Numbered from the stretch's first letter, positions 16,071-25,266 are shown. The stretch: 64,000 bases of DNA from Anabaena catenula FACHB-362 (GCF_014698735.1 NZ_JACJTQ010000007.1:62001-126000), one strand, 5' to 3'. Made by a program: numbers and translations. Notes: generated by a model not told the origin, from the sequence alone.

Positions 16071-18737
16071 TCACAGATCAATACCATTTTCATTCTGTTT
16101 TAGCTCTTGTTTTAAGCTTAGAAATTGTAATTCATCTAATTTTTCTACCCAATGAGGCAGACCCATTATATTATTCTCATGGCTCTCCTTAGCTAAACTT
16201 TGAGACACTGCCTCCAATCCAGATTTAAACCTCTGGAATAGTTGTTCAAATGTGATTTGCTCAAGGTCATGAACACCAAGCCTTTTAGCTCTTTGGATAT
16301 TCTCATTGAGGTCAATTATTGTTTTTTTCTTATTTCTATCTCCAGAATCTTTTTTATATTTAACTCTTGGAGCAATTTCCAGTGCAAGTTTTGCTGAAGC
16401 ACCCAACGCTTTTACATAAGCATCAGCAGATTTGTTACATAGCTTAAAAAAAGCAAATCCTGTATTAGAAAGATAAATCATTACACTTTCACCATCAAGG
16501 ATGGGAATTGTATTATCAGCTAATGCGATCGCACATAACCACACAGAATATAGATAGTTGCCGTTTTCTCTTTCTGCAATAGCCCACGTATGATAAAACT
16601 TTCTATCCCTTGTAGTGAAAGAAGATTCTCGAAAGAGCCTGATACTTTGTGGGAATTTATAATTATCAAGATAAATTCCAGCCAAATGAGTAAAAAGCCT
16701 ACGATCTCTTTCTACTTGATAATCAGAGTTTAAATACAAAACTTCTGCAATCTGAATTGCTAAATCAATTCTAGGAGTGGGTTTACTATTGGCAAAGTGA
16801 TTGGGGAAGTCATATTGCCAGTTCACTATTTCTTGTCCTTTTCTGCCGATAACACCACTACCCACCAATTTCTGGGCAGATTTAGCTAATCTGGGATATA
16901 TATCATCCTCAAAATTTTTGGAATAAGGTGGACGTGATAAAATTTCATACGCTGCTTCTGCTATAACTTGCTGGCGTGTAACAATAGGTTTTTTTCCATC
17001 ATGCAGGATAATTTCATCGCCCAGTTCTTCTAAAATATCTACTCGTATCTGAGTTGGGTTGTACTGAATCGCCTCTGCTATGACAGAAAATTTTAAAAAA
17101 TCAAGTCCTTCTTTGTGCATAGCCACAATACAAACATAGGCATCTAGAACATATTTCGCTCTTGGTTTACCTTTAATATCAATTAGTATCCTTTCAACTC
17201 GATCCTTTGCCGTTGTGCCTTCACAAATTTGCAACATAGCTGCTAGAAATGCTGCCTTTTCTGATTTTTGTTTTTCTAGTAGTTCTTGTACGGCATTTTC
17301 TTCACTTTTATTTTCTAACTTTCCTGCTTTTTTCCAAGCTTGTACAATCTTCCTAGCTTCATCTTCTTTCAACTTAGGCATAGAAATCTTGCTGCGACGT
17401 TGATCCCATGTCAACTCTTCACCATAATTCTGCCAAACAGTATCCCGACAGCAAAATAAAAACTGAATATCTCGACGAGGTAATGGCTCTGAAAAAAGCT
17501 CATGTACTGCTTTAATAAGTTGTCTAGAAGGATTGTCAGAAACTATTAACCATCTCTCATTATTACCAACTGGAGGTAACAACATTAAAAAAGTTTTCAA
17601 ATCAGCAATAATCGGATCTTCCCACCAGATAATCCGAAAACTGGAGTCAGACCTAACTAAATTACAAATAGCTTGACGCAATGCAGTTGATTTACCCTCA
17701 CAACCTGGACCAATTAATACTGTCAGCCGCAATCCACGTTCTGGAGGTCTTTTCAATGTATCGATCAAATCACCAACGATATTTCGATGTGGTATTTCTT
17801 CAGAAAGTGCCTCTTCCCAACCTGGATCACGTACATCAAAATAGCGGACAATTAAATCTGGAAAAATATTTTGAGCTTTTTGTTTAATAAATTCTTGCGT
17901 TACCTCAATCCATCCCTCTGGCAGTTTGAGTTCTTGATCAGTAGGTGAGACGATAAGCTTAGGTGATGCTGGACGTATTGGTGGAGAAATTAATTTAGGT
18001 TCTTTCCCAATAGTTTTTCTATTAGGATTTTTAGTTATCCAAACATCTTTATCAGCTTTGCTAATTTCAAAAACTGGAATTTGAGCATACTTAGAATACT
18101 CAGGAGATTTCAGTTTATTGTGAATATACGTAACAATATCATTAACACTAATTAATCCACTATTTGTTTCTTTTCCATCTAAACCTGTTTTAATCCCTTG
18201 GCAAAGTAAACTGGTAAAAACACTATGGGAACCATTTTCTAGTTCATAACTTTGCTGACTTTTTTTAGAAGAAGTTATAATGGCTATTCCTTGTGGTATA
18301 TCATCCTCAATAATGAATATATTTTCATTACTTTTAGTACCAATAGCTGCACCGCTATAACAAGTGTCTAAAATCAAAATTGCACGACCTACTCCATTAA
18401 CTTCTAACTGAGTAATGAGATTCTTGAATGGGTAAACGTTTTCCCCAAAACGTAAACAATAGTTATTATTAATTACTTTTCCGTGACCTGAAAAATACAA
18501 TATTAATTGTGTTGTTGAATCCCAAGATTTTAATATTAAGGAAAATGCTTCCTCAAATTCTGTCTGGCTACCACATTGATGAATCAATGTAGATAGTTTA
18601 GGATCACAACTCCCAAGTTCTGGGTCGGTCAAAATTCCAAAAACTACAGCGGCATCTCTTTGTGATGCTTGTAATTCTTCACCTGTCAGGGCTGCTGTTA
18701 CAAAAGCAATCCTTTTGATTTGATTATGATTCGGCAT
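16071..18737 (-). CDS. Caspase-family peptidase fused to STAND-like P-loop NTPase and helical repeats
   Basis: 888 aa, three parts. (1) Peptidase C14 caspase-like domain, residues 1-235, with the dyad His85 in LYFSGHG and Cys126 in LDTCYSGAA. (2) P-loop NTPase, about 275-560: Walker A GPGCEGKST (343-351), hydrophobic strand ending in Asp (RWLIVSDN, 396-403), and an arginine-containing FLFCCRDT strand; the preceding YFDVRDPGWEEALSEEIPHR resembles the entry segment of novel STAND NTPases. (3) Helical C-terminus, about 600-880, TPR-like in places. This is the layout of bacterial immune or cell-suicide proteins where ligand sensing drives NTPase oligomerisation and activates the protease. It follows an EACC1-like gene after 5 nt, forming one operon. 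Target and trigger are unknown. Confidence 0.88.
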   Translation of the reverse strand: MPNHNQIKRIAFVTAALTGEELQASQRDAAVVFGILTDPELGSCDPKLSTLIHQCGSQTEFEEAFSLILKSWDSTTQLILYFSGHGKVINNNYCLRFGENVYPFKNLITQLEVNGVGRAILILDTCYSGAAIGTKSNENIFIIEDDIPQGIAIITSSKKSQQSYELENGSHSVFTSLLCQGIKTGLDGKETNSGLISVNDIVTYIHNKLKSPEYSKYAQIPVFEISKADKDVWITKNPNRKTIGKEPKLISPPIRPASPKLIVSPTDQELKLPEGWIEVTQEFIKQKAQNIFPDLIVRYFDVRDPGWEEALSEEIPHRNIVGDLIDTLKRPPERGLRLTVLIGPGCEGKSTALRQAICNLVRSDSSFRIIWWEDPIIADLKTFLMLLPPVGNNERWLIVSDNPSRQLIKAVHELFSEPLPRRDIQFLFCCRDTVWQNYGEELTWDQRRSKISMPKLKEDEARKIVQAWKKAGKLENKSEENAVQELLEKQKSEKAAFLAAMLQICEGTTAKDRVERILIDIKGKPRAKYVLDAYVCIVAMHKEGLDFLKFSVIAEAIQYNPTQIRVDILEELGDEIILHDGKKPIVTRQQVIAEAAYEILSRPPYSKNFEDDIYPRLAKSAQKLVGSGVIGRKGQEIVNWQYDFPNHFANSKPTPRIDLAIQIAEVLYLNSDYQVERDRRLFTHLAGIYLDNYKFPQSIRLFRESSFTTRDRKFYHTWAIAERENGNYLYSVWLCAIALADNTIPILDGESVMIYLSNTGFAFFKLCNKSADAYVKALGASAKLALEIAPRVKYKKDSGDRNKKKTIIDLNENIQRAKRLGVHDLEQITFEQLFQRFKSGLEAVSQSLAKESHENNIMGLPHWVEKLDELQFLSLKQELKQNENGIDL

Positions 18738-18742
18738 TGATA

Positions 18743-19126
18743 TTATTTTCTAGATATTTTTATTTCGATATTTTCAATAATATCAGTTGGTAATAAAGAA
18801 ATTATTTTAAAGATTCTATCTACTTCTTCTTTGTTAGTATTATCCAGTATGTATGTTTCGCCTCCTGAATAAATTGATAAGAGATATTTCGGATGCTCAG
18901 ACTTCCAATATTGAACAGCACTAATGGCTGTTTGAACTCCTGTAAGTGCAAGACCGGCAATTGCCAAGCCTATTGTTAAACCACTATCTTTTGCTCCCGA
19001 CTCAGGTTTGGTCTTCTTTTGTGCAACAGAGACACCGCATTCTTCTGTAATTAAGTCTGCAAGCTCAATTAAATCATTGGATACTTGCAGATATATATCA
19101 CCTTCATATTTAATATCCACATTCAT
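18743..19126 (-). CDS. Small EACC1-like partner protein of the caspase-NTPase
   Basis: 127 aa. Order: an N-terminal beta strand and helix (1-32, DLIELADLITEECGV), a charged linker, a glycine/alanine-rich hydrophobic segment (about 49-70, LTIGLAIAGLALTGVQTAI), then strands and a helix (YLLSIYSGGETYILD ... ENIEIKISRK). This matches my recollection of effector-associated constant component 1 (EACC1) proteins: small, strand-helix, hydrophobic middle, strand-helix-strand, encoded next to caspases, trypsin-like peptidases or NTPases in bacterial conflict systems. It is the first gene of the operon, 5 nt before the caspase gene. AGGGG lies about 10 nt before ATG 19126. Confidence 0.65.
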   Translation of the reverse strand: MNVDIKYEGDIYLQVSNDLIELADLITEECGVSVAQKKTKPESGAKDSGLTIGLAIAGLALTGVQTAISAVQYWKSEHPKYLLSIYSGGETYILDNTNKEEVDRIFKIISLLPTDIIENIEIKISRK

Positions 19127-19383
19127 TTGAGATATCCCCTATTTATATTACGCGGATTTGGCACTCTATATGTCATATTATAACTCCCGGTTCGCCCATT
19201 GTAAATGGCTCTACCACTCCCTTTATGATATTCACAAATATATCATCTAAACCCTTGCTCTGACTGGATTTGAGATTTTAATATCTTCAAAAATAAGCGA
19301 TCATTCTTAATTTAGACAAAACCCATATACAGTAATGGTTTTGGACATATTAAAGGGATATTTAATCATAAGGGGAACGGTAG

Positions 19384-19593
19384 AACCAAAAACATCTACA
19401 AACCGAAAACCTAGCTTTAATTATCAACAACTGCGAACCAAATCAAGAAATGATCAAATTCTGCAATAAACTAACAGATGTCTTACACATTGCCTTTATC
19501 ACAGAACAACCATTAGACGCACCATTAAAAGGTTTTCCCAATCAACCAAACTTACTCAATGTTATTCAACATTGGATTAATGAAATAGGGTGA
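19384..19593 (+). pseudogene. Truncated gene remnant upstream of the arylsulfatase
   Basis: An open frame between a TAG (19381) and TGA (19591-19593) encodes 69 residues with clear protein character, for example LALIINNCEPNQEMIKFCNK and FPNQPNLLNVIQHWINEIG, but has no proper start. A second shorter fragment in another frame (ETMHGLGYRLKSPDLLQRC, ending near 19668) follows, suggesting frameshift decay. Family not recognised. It lies upstream of, and divergent from, the caspase operon and could be a relic of a further component (speculation). The rest of 19127-19743 holds only a weak hairpin, AAACCCC/GGGGTTT at 19671-19707. Confidence 0.4.
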
Positions 19594-19743
19594 AACAATC
19601 AAAGATGAAACCATGCACGGTCTAGGATATCGTCTCAAATCACCAGACCTTTTGCAACGTTGCTGATTTTAAACCCCTCCTAAAGAGGATATAGAATTTC
19701 GGGGTTTTTGTTAAAAATTAAATATTCTCAAGAGTTTAGATTT

Positions 19744-22098
19744 ATGTCTCTGCGTGAATACAAACCCGGAACCACCTTCCCTGGAGTCATCGGCCGGACA
19801 GTTGATAAATCCAGTCCAGCTTGGCCAGAACCGTTGCGAGCCAAAGAAAATACACCAAACGTCCTATTTATCGTCTTCGATGATACAGGTTTTGGACAAT
19901 TTGGCAGTTATGGAAGTCCCATCAAAACGCCAAACCTAGACGCATTAGCTGCCAATGGTTTACGCTACAACAACTTACACACAACGGCTTTGTGTTCACC
20001 CACCCGTTCTTGTCTGCTGACTGGGCGCAATCATCATTCTAACGCCATGTCCTGCATTACAGAAGGGTCTACGGGTTATCCCGGAGGTAATGGGAATATT
20101 CCCTTTGAGAATGGGTTTCTCTCAGAGATATTACTCCAAAAGGGTTATAACACTTATGCCTTGGGAAAATGGCATTTAACGCCCTCAGACCAAGTTTCAG
20201 CCGCAGGACCCTATGATCGCTGGCCTCTCGGTCGCGGTTTTGAGCGTTTTTATGGCTTTCTGGGCGGAGAAACACACCAGTATTATCCAGATTTGGTTTA
20301 TGATAACCACACCGTCAAGCCAGAAAAGACCCCCGCAGAAGGCTACCATTTAACCGAAGATTTAGCAAACAAAGCCATTAGCTTCATCGCTGATGCCAAG
20401 CAGGTTGCCCCAAATAAGCCTTTTTTCATGTATTTTTGTCCGGGGGCAATGCACGCCCCCCATCATGTCCCCAAAGAATGGGCTGATGCCTATGCTGGAC
20501 AGTTTGATGATGGTTGGGAAGCTTACAGGGAAAAGGTTTTTGCCCGTCAGCAGGAAATGGGGATTGTCCCCGCAGATGCCGAACTTTCCCGCCATGATCC
20601 CGATGTCCCGCACTGGGATTCCCTCTCCGCCGCAGAAAAACAGCTTTATGCCCGGATGATGGAAGTATATGCGGGTTTTTTAACCCATACTGACTACCAT
20701 ATCGGTCGTTTACTCGATTTCCTCAAATCTATCGGTGAGTTCGAGAATACTGTAATTATGGTGATTTCGGACAATGGCGCAAGTTCGGAAGGGGGACCAA
20801 CTGGTTCAGTGAATGAGAACCTATTTTTTAACAATGTCCCCGAATCCCTAGAGGAAAATCTCAAAGCATTGGATAAACTAGGCAGTGCCGAAACCTTTAA
20901 CCATTATGCTTGGGGCTGGACTTGGGCAGGGAATACGCCTTTTAGGCGGTGGAAACGAGAAACCTATCGGGGAGGAATCAGCGACCCTTTAATCGTGCAT
21001 TGGAGTCAGGGTATTGAGGCAAAAGGGGAAATTCGGACTCAGTACGCTCATGCTATTGACCTAGTACCGACTGTGCTGGAATTACTGGAAATTGAACCAC
21101 CAACAACGATTAAGGGTGTTACTCAATCTCCCATTGAAGGTGTCAGTTTTGCCCATACTTTTAATCATAGTACCGCACCTACTAAGCACCTGACTCAATA
21201 TTTCGAGATGATGGGACATCGTTCTCTTTACTATGATGGTTGGCGGGCGGTTTGTCCTTGGCCGGGTCCCTCATTTACAGAAGCGGGGCAGTTTTTTGGT
21301 GAGGCGATTTCGGCGGAAACTCTGACGGATTTGGATACTCATCATTGGGAACTGTATCACGTCGCCTCAGATTTTGCGGAAAATCACAATATTGCGCCTG
21401 ATAATCGTCCTAAGTTGATTGAGATGATTGCTACTTGGTATGTTGAGGCTGGTAAGTATAATGTGTTGCCTGTGGATGGACGTGGTGTGCAACGACTGGC
21501 GGAAGAACGTCCTCAGATTACTGTCAATCGTAGCCGCTATGTTTACTATCCTCATACTCAGGCGATTCCAGCCGGTAGTGCGGTGAGGGTGTTAAATCGT
21601 CCCCACAGTATTACGGCTGATGTGGAGATTCCCACAGGTGGCGCAGAAGGGGTATTACTGGCTCATGGGGGTAATGATAGTGGCTATTCTTTCTATGTCC
21701 AAAATGGCAAACTGCACTGGGTTCATAATTATGTGGGGCGATCGCTCTATCATGTAGAATCTGGGTCATCTGTGCCGGCAGGTCGTCACCAGTTGCGCTT
21801 TGAGTTTAAAGTGACAGGTCAACCAGATTTAGCGAAGGGGAAAGGAACGCCAGGACGCGCCCAACTGTATATTGATGAGAAATTGGTTGGGCAGATTGAT
21901 GTGCCTGTAACTACTCCCTTAGCGCTAGGTTTGACCAGTGGTGTCACCTGTGGAATTGCCCCTGGTGCGCCTGTAACACCTGATTATGAACCGCCTTTTA
22001 AGTTTACGGGTAAGATTTATAGTGTGATTGTTGATGTTAGTGGCGATTTGATTCAAGATCGGGAAGCTGAAATGCGGACTATTATGGCGCGACAGTAG
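19744..22098 (+). CDS. Arylsulfatase (formylglycine-type sulfatase)
   Basis: 784 aa from ATG 19744 (MSLREYKPGTTFPG); an in-frame TTG at 19708 lies inside a hairpin and is unlikely. The type I sulfatase signature C-S-P-T-R-S-C-L-L-T-G-R starts at Cys84, the residue converted to formylglycine. Metal ligands are visible in FIVFDDTGFGQFGSYG (Asp46, Asp47) and VISDNGASSEGG. Conserved LGKWHLTP supplies the active-site Lys/His. The C-terminal 200 residues form a separate beta-rich, LamG-like part. No signal peptide is seen, so it is probably cytoplasmic. Role: sulfate scavenging from aryl or other sulfate esters (family knowledge). No sulfur genes adjoin. Confidence 0.93.
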   Translation: MSLREYKPGTTFPGVIGRTVDKSSPAWPEPLRAKENTPNVLFIVFDDTGFGQFGSYGSPIKTPNLDALAANGLRYNNLHTTALCSPTRSCLLTGRNHHSNAMSCITEGSTGYPGGNGNIPFENGFLSEILLQKGYNTYALGKWHLTPSDQVSAAGPYDRWPLGRGFERFYGFLGGETHQYYPDLVYDNHTVKPEKTPAEGYHLTEDLANKAISFIADAKQVAPNKPFFMYFCPGAMHAPHHVPKEWADAYAGQFDDGWEAYREKVFARQQEMGIVPADAELSRHDPDVPHWDSLSAAEKQLYARMMEVYAGFLTHTDYHIGRLLDFLKSIGEFENTVIMVISDNGASSEGGPTGSVNENLFFNNVPESLEENLKALDKLGSAETFNHYAWGWTWAGNTPFRRWKRETYRGGISDPLIVHWSQGIEAKGEIRTQYAHAIDLVPTVLELLEIEPPTTIKGVTQSPIEGVSFAHTFNHSTAPTKHLTQYFEMMGHRSLYYDGWRAVCPWPGPSFTEAGQFFGEAISAETLTDLDTHHWELYHVASDFAENHNIAPDNRPKLIEMIATWYVEAGKYNVLPVDGRGVQRLAEERPQITVNRSRYVYYPHTQAIPAGSAVRVLNRPHSITADVEIPTGGAEGVLLAHGGNDSGYSFYVQNGKLHWVHNYVGRSLYHVESGSSVPAGRHQLRFEFKVTGQPDLAKGKGTPGRAQLYIDEKLVGQIDVPVTTPLALGLTSGVTCGIAPGAPVTPDYEPPFKFTGKIYSVIVDVSGDLIQDREAEMRTIMARQ

Positions 22099-22199
22099 GC
22101 ACAAATACTTCCTGGGGTGGGGTTATCTCACCCACTATTGATCAATTTATTCATATTTACCTAGAACAACCATTTCATAGAACGGTTTTGACATTGATT

Positions 22200-22346
22200 T
22201 CAAGGCAACCAATCTTGATCTAATAATTGTTCGATCGCATAGGGACAGTCTTCAGGAAAACAAGAATTCATACCTGTTTTCTTCCTGACATATTTTAATG
22301 CTTTTTGATAATTTTTTGATTGATTTTCTTGTAAAAACCAATACAT
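22200..22346 (-). CDS. Small hypothetical protein (48 aa)
   Basis: Starts MYWFLQENQSKNYQKALKYV, continues RKKTGMNSCFPEDCPYAIEQ and ends LLDQDWLP. The ATG is at 22346 and TGA at 22200-22202. Composition and the Cys pair in NSCFPEDCPY look like a real conserved small protein rather than noise, but I know no function and see no clear Shine-Dalgarno. It fills most of the spacer between the arylsulfatase and speY. Confidence 0.5.
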   Translation of the reverse strand: MYWFLQENQSKNYQKALKYVRKKTGMNSCFPEDCPYAIEQLLDQDWLP

Positions 22347-22370
22347 GGTACATCGTATTAGAAGTATGTC

Positions 22371-22435
22371 AGGGTAGGCAAATTATCATAGTTTGATATC
22401 TTAATCAGTAATGAATCTGCATTTGCCCACCCTAC
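22371..22435. repeat. Inverted repeat related to the GGGTGGGC palindrome
   Basis: GGGTAGGCAAAT (22371-22382) pairs imperfectly with ATTTGCCCACCC across a 30-40 nt loop ending at CCCTAC (near 22435). The outer arms resemble the repeat at 11635-11689. It lies just downstream of the speY stop codon and could also act as a terminator-like structure. Confidence 0.5.
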
Positions 22436-22453
22436 TAATATGATAATAAAACC

Positions 22454-23605
22454 CTAACGTTTAACCGGTGTACCGCAAGGATAAGTAGCTACTTCCTCTA
22501 CACTCTCTTCCTTAACAACCGGTTTATCCTTCACAGCTAAATAATCTTTTTGCAAAGTATCTAACAATGCTTCTCGCTGGTCATACAACCGCTTTAAAGT
22601 TCGAGGTTGACACTGATTGAGAACATAAGCCGTTACCAAAGGCAGAGCTATTGTACTATCGGTATAACAAACGATCGCGCTAGGTAACTCATCTGGGTCA
22701 ATCTTACCCCAACTCACAGCTTCTGCGGGAGTCGCACCCGATAATCCACCAGTATCAGGACGTGCATCTGTAAACTGGACAAAGAAATCATGTCCTCGTT
22801 CTTCTAATCCTAAAACCTCGTGAAGTTGCGGTTGTGTTTGTAATAAAAAGTTCTTAGGACTGCCACCACCAATAATTACCGCTGCACTTGTACCGCCGTT
22901 TTCTCGCGCCCCATAGACGATAGCTGCTGTTTCATTTACATCAATAGAGGGATCTATTACCAACTTTGAACCTTCTAACGCCAAAGCTGCCACATTCATT
23001 CCTATGGAACTATCACCAGGAGAAGAAGTGTAAATAGGTACGCCACATTCATAGGCCGTTGCTAATAAGCAAGAATTTTTGACACCCAATTGCTTTTCTA
23101 TTTCCCACACGCACTTACCTAGCAAATGGTGAAACTCAGCCGTTCCCATACGTTTTTGGAAAGGTTCTGCTTGGAGAACTTTGCGAATAAAAGCATCGGT
23201 TTCTAGCAGTACGTCGTAACCAAAAATAATGTCATAAATTCGGATAGTTCCTTCTTCCCGCAATTTGACATCATCTAAAAATGGACTACCAGCAAACAGT
23301 TCAAAACCTAAACCATAGTGCATATCATGGTAAAGATTTGCACCAGTACATATCATCCAGTCAATAAAACCATTGCGAATCAGGGGCGCAAGGGCGGAAA
23401 CTCCAAAACCTGCGGGTGTCATCGCCCCGGAAAGGCTAACCCCTACAGTTACACCCTCTTGAAACACTTCTTTAGTCAGCAGTTGACAGGCTTCCCGCAA
23501 CCGGGCTGAATTGTAAGCGGTAAAATAGGTATCAATCAAGTCAACCACGCTAACATTGTTAGACATGGGGATAGGTGCAATTTTCTTACCTTGCTGTTTT
23601 GACAT
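22454..23605 (-). CDS. speY: Deoxyhypusine synthase-like homospermidine synthase SpeY
   Basis: 383 aa, deoxyhypusine synthase family. The NAD-linked fold is recognisable from [46 protein letters not shown] and the lysine-bearing [14 protein letters not shown]. Bacteria have no eIF5A, so a deoxyhypusine role is excluded. In Anabaena a homologue (speY) makes homospermidine, joining the aminobutyl group of spermidine to putrescine, and is needed for normal diazotrophic growth (established for that genus). The same role here is inferred from sequence. It is divergent from a toxin-antitoxin pair, with no other polyamine gene nearby. Confidence 0.88.
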   Translation of the reverse strand: MSKQQGKKIAPIPMSNNVSVVDLIDTYFTAYNSARLREACQLLTKEVFQEGVTVGVSLSGAMTPAGFGVSALAPLIRNGFIDWMICTGANLYHDMHYGLGFELFAGSPFLDDVKLREEGTIRIYDIIFGYDVLLETDAFIRKVLQAEPFQKRMGTAEFHHLLGKCVWEIEKQLGVKNSCLLATAYECGVPIYTSSPGDSSIGMNVAALALEGSKLVIDPSIDVNETAAIVYGARENGGTSAAVIIGGGSPKNFLLQTQPQLHEVLGLEERGHDFFVQFTDARPDTGGLSGATPAEAVSWGKIDPDELPSAIVCYTDSTIALPLVTAYVLNQCQPRTLKRLYDQREALLDTLQKDYLAVKDKPVVKEESVEEVATYPCGTPVKR

Positions 23606-23822
23606 TCTTGAGAAATCCTGAATAGTAAATACACTGAATATAATGTTATCGCATTCAAATGTACGGAAGTTGATAAAATGTTATTTAGCTATATCAATTA
23701 TCGGCAATTCTCAAGAGAATACTTTGGGAGTTATCTAGTTTTGTACTTCCATTGGAGCAAATCCAAAGGTATATCTAAACCAATATTTGCTATTATTAAA
23801 CATAACTAACTTGTTATTAATT

Positions 23823-24182
23823 ATGGCACAAGCGTTAGTGAATCTCTCTGAAGGAATTACATCCGAACCCCCACCATTGGAATTTACCACTGATGGCGTG
23901 ATTAGGATAGGCAAAACTCGTGTAACACTAGATACGGTAATTGCTGTTTTCAAACAAGGAACAACAGCAGAAGAAATTGCTTACCGTTATCCATCCCTTA
24001 AACTTGCTGATATCTATGCTACCATTGCCTTCTACCTCAATCATCAACAAGAAGTGGAAGTGTATCTACAGCAAAGACACCAACAAGCACAGGAAACTCG
24101 CAGGATGAATGAGGCAAGATTTGATTCCCAAGGGTTGCGTGATAGATTGCTGGCACGGAAAGCAGAACGGGAAGTATGTTAA
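23823..24182 (+). CDS. DUF433 family antitoxin-like protein
   Basis: 119 aa from ATG 23823; an upstream in-frame ATG at 23787 would add a hydrophobic stretch not typical of the family. DUF433 helix-turn-helix core: IRIGKTRVTLDTVIAVFKQGTTAEEIAYRYPSLKLADIYA in pieces across residues 32-75. The C-terminal tail is charged (QQRHQQAQETRR). It overlaps the following DUF5615 gene by 7 nt (24176-24182), a typical antitoxin-toxin arrangement in cyanobacteria. Likely role: DNA-binding antitoxin. Confidence 0.85.
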   Translation: MAQALVNLSEGITSEPPPLEFTTDGVIRIGKTRVTLDTVIAVFKQGTTAEEIAYRYPSLKLADIYATIAFYLNHQQEVEVYLQQRHQQAQETRRMNEARFDSQGLRDRLLARKAEREVC

Positions 24183-24526
24183 AACTGCTGGCTGACGAAA
24201 ATTTTGATAATACTATTGTCAGGGGATTGTTGCGACGTAACTCAAATATTGATATTGACAGAGTCCAAGATGTTGGTCTTTTGGGTGAAGATGACCCAAC
24301 TATCCTAGCATGGGCAGCCCAAGAAAACCGAGTTTTACTTACTCATGATGTCGCTACAATTACACATTATGCCTATGAACGAATCACACAAGGTCAGCCC
24401 ATGCCAGGAGTGATTGAAGTTGTTACAGATGCAAGAATTGGGCAGGTGATAGAAGATATTTTACTTCTAATAGAGTGCTGTTTAGAAGAGGAATTGGCAG
24501 GACAAATTTACTATCTTCCTCTCTAA
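24176..24526 (+). CDS. DUF5615 family PIN-like toxin
   Basis: 116 aa. PIN-like features: N-terminal LLADENFDNTIVRGLLRR with Asp7/Glu8, and central VLLTHDVATITHYA with a second acidic pair, as in Mut7-C/VapC-like ribonucleases. Overlaps its DUF433 antitoxin by 7 nt. Predicted role: Mg-dependent ribonuclease neutralised by the upstream protein (inference from family and layout). Confidence 0.85.
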   Translation: MLKLLADENFDNTIVRGLLRRNSNIDIDRVQDVGLLGEDDPTILAWAAQENRVLLTHDVATITHYAYERITQGQPMPGVIEVVTDARIGQVIEDILLLIECCLEEELAGQIYYLPL

Positions 24527-24645
24527 AAATCATACTTAAAGTAAAAAAGTAATTTTGTGGTATCCCAATATTGAACAATTGAGTTGATCTCTTTCCCTCT
24601 TCATTTATGATTAATTAGCGGTTAAGCAAGTTGGGTGGTTGATAA

Positions 24646-25122
24646 ATGTACATAAATATTGAACATAACACATCCAATGAAGGGTCTTTTGGAGTAATAA
24701 CTGAAAAAGACCTATCTGAAATATTGGATATTCTCAATTTAGAAAAATATATGCAGAGAGAGGTTACGTCAGAAGAACTTAAGAAGTCGGATTTAAAAGA
24801 AATAATCAGTGAACTTGAAAATGAAGCTGATGAAAGATTTTTCCAGGGTAATATCAGTCAATTGGGCAAGTTTAATTACCATGATAACTGTCATTCTCTA
24901 GCCCGTAAAATGCAAGAGAAGCGAGGATGGATAAGGGTTTTTGGTTATGTTTTTTACAAGGAGGATTTAGCTCAAACTTCAATAGTATTAAAATCACATT
25001 CTATCACTAGGGATGAATCTGGAACGTTAGTGGAATTAACTATCAGATTTCCTCCAGATTCATATCACTTCATTGAGCATGAAACTGGTCAATTTGGTAT
25101 TGACTTGATAGCTTATAGATAA
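24646..25122 (+). CDS. Uncharacterised protein with possible Cys-His catalytic pattern
   Basis: 158 aa, no family recognised with confidence. N-terminal half is acidic and helical. The C-terminal half reads NCHSLARKMQEKRGW (Cys82, His83), then IRVFGYVFY, HSITRDESGTLVELT (His118, Asp123), an order (Cys, beta strand, His, acidic residue before a beta strand) seen in papain-like and transglutaminase-like hydrolases. That is only a pattern. It follows a toxin-antitoxin pair by 119 nt on the same strand, and AT content is high, so horizontal transfer is possible. Confidence 0.6.
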   Translation: MYINIEHNTSNEGSFGVITEKDLSEILDILNLEKYMQREVTSEELKKSDLKEIISELENEADERFFQGNISQLGKFNYHDNCHSLARKMQEKRGWIRVFGYVFYKEDLAQTSIVLKSHSITRDESGTLVELTIRFPPDSYHFIEHETGQFGIDLIAYR

Positions 25123-25165
25123 ACACTTTTGAATCAATTTCACTGTTGATTTTTGAATTTTCAAA

Positions 25166-25217
25166 GCGATTCTTACGGAGTGCTATCTCTGCGAGACGCT
25201 ACTGCGAACGCTATCGC
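25166..25217. repeat. Small palindromic repeat in spacer
   Basis: GCGATTCTTACGGAGTGC at one end and CGAACGCTATCGC at the other, with a GCGAGACGCT core. It is the same family as the insertion in the P450 gene (15073-15101). Confidence 0.6.
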
Positions 25218-25266
25218 ACTTTTCAGTTTATAATACAGTCATCCCAGAGAATTTATTCACAAACCG

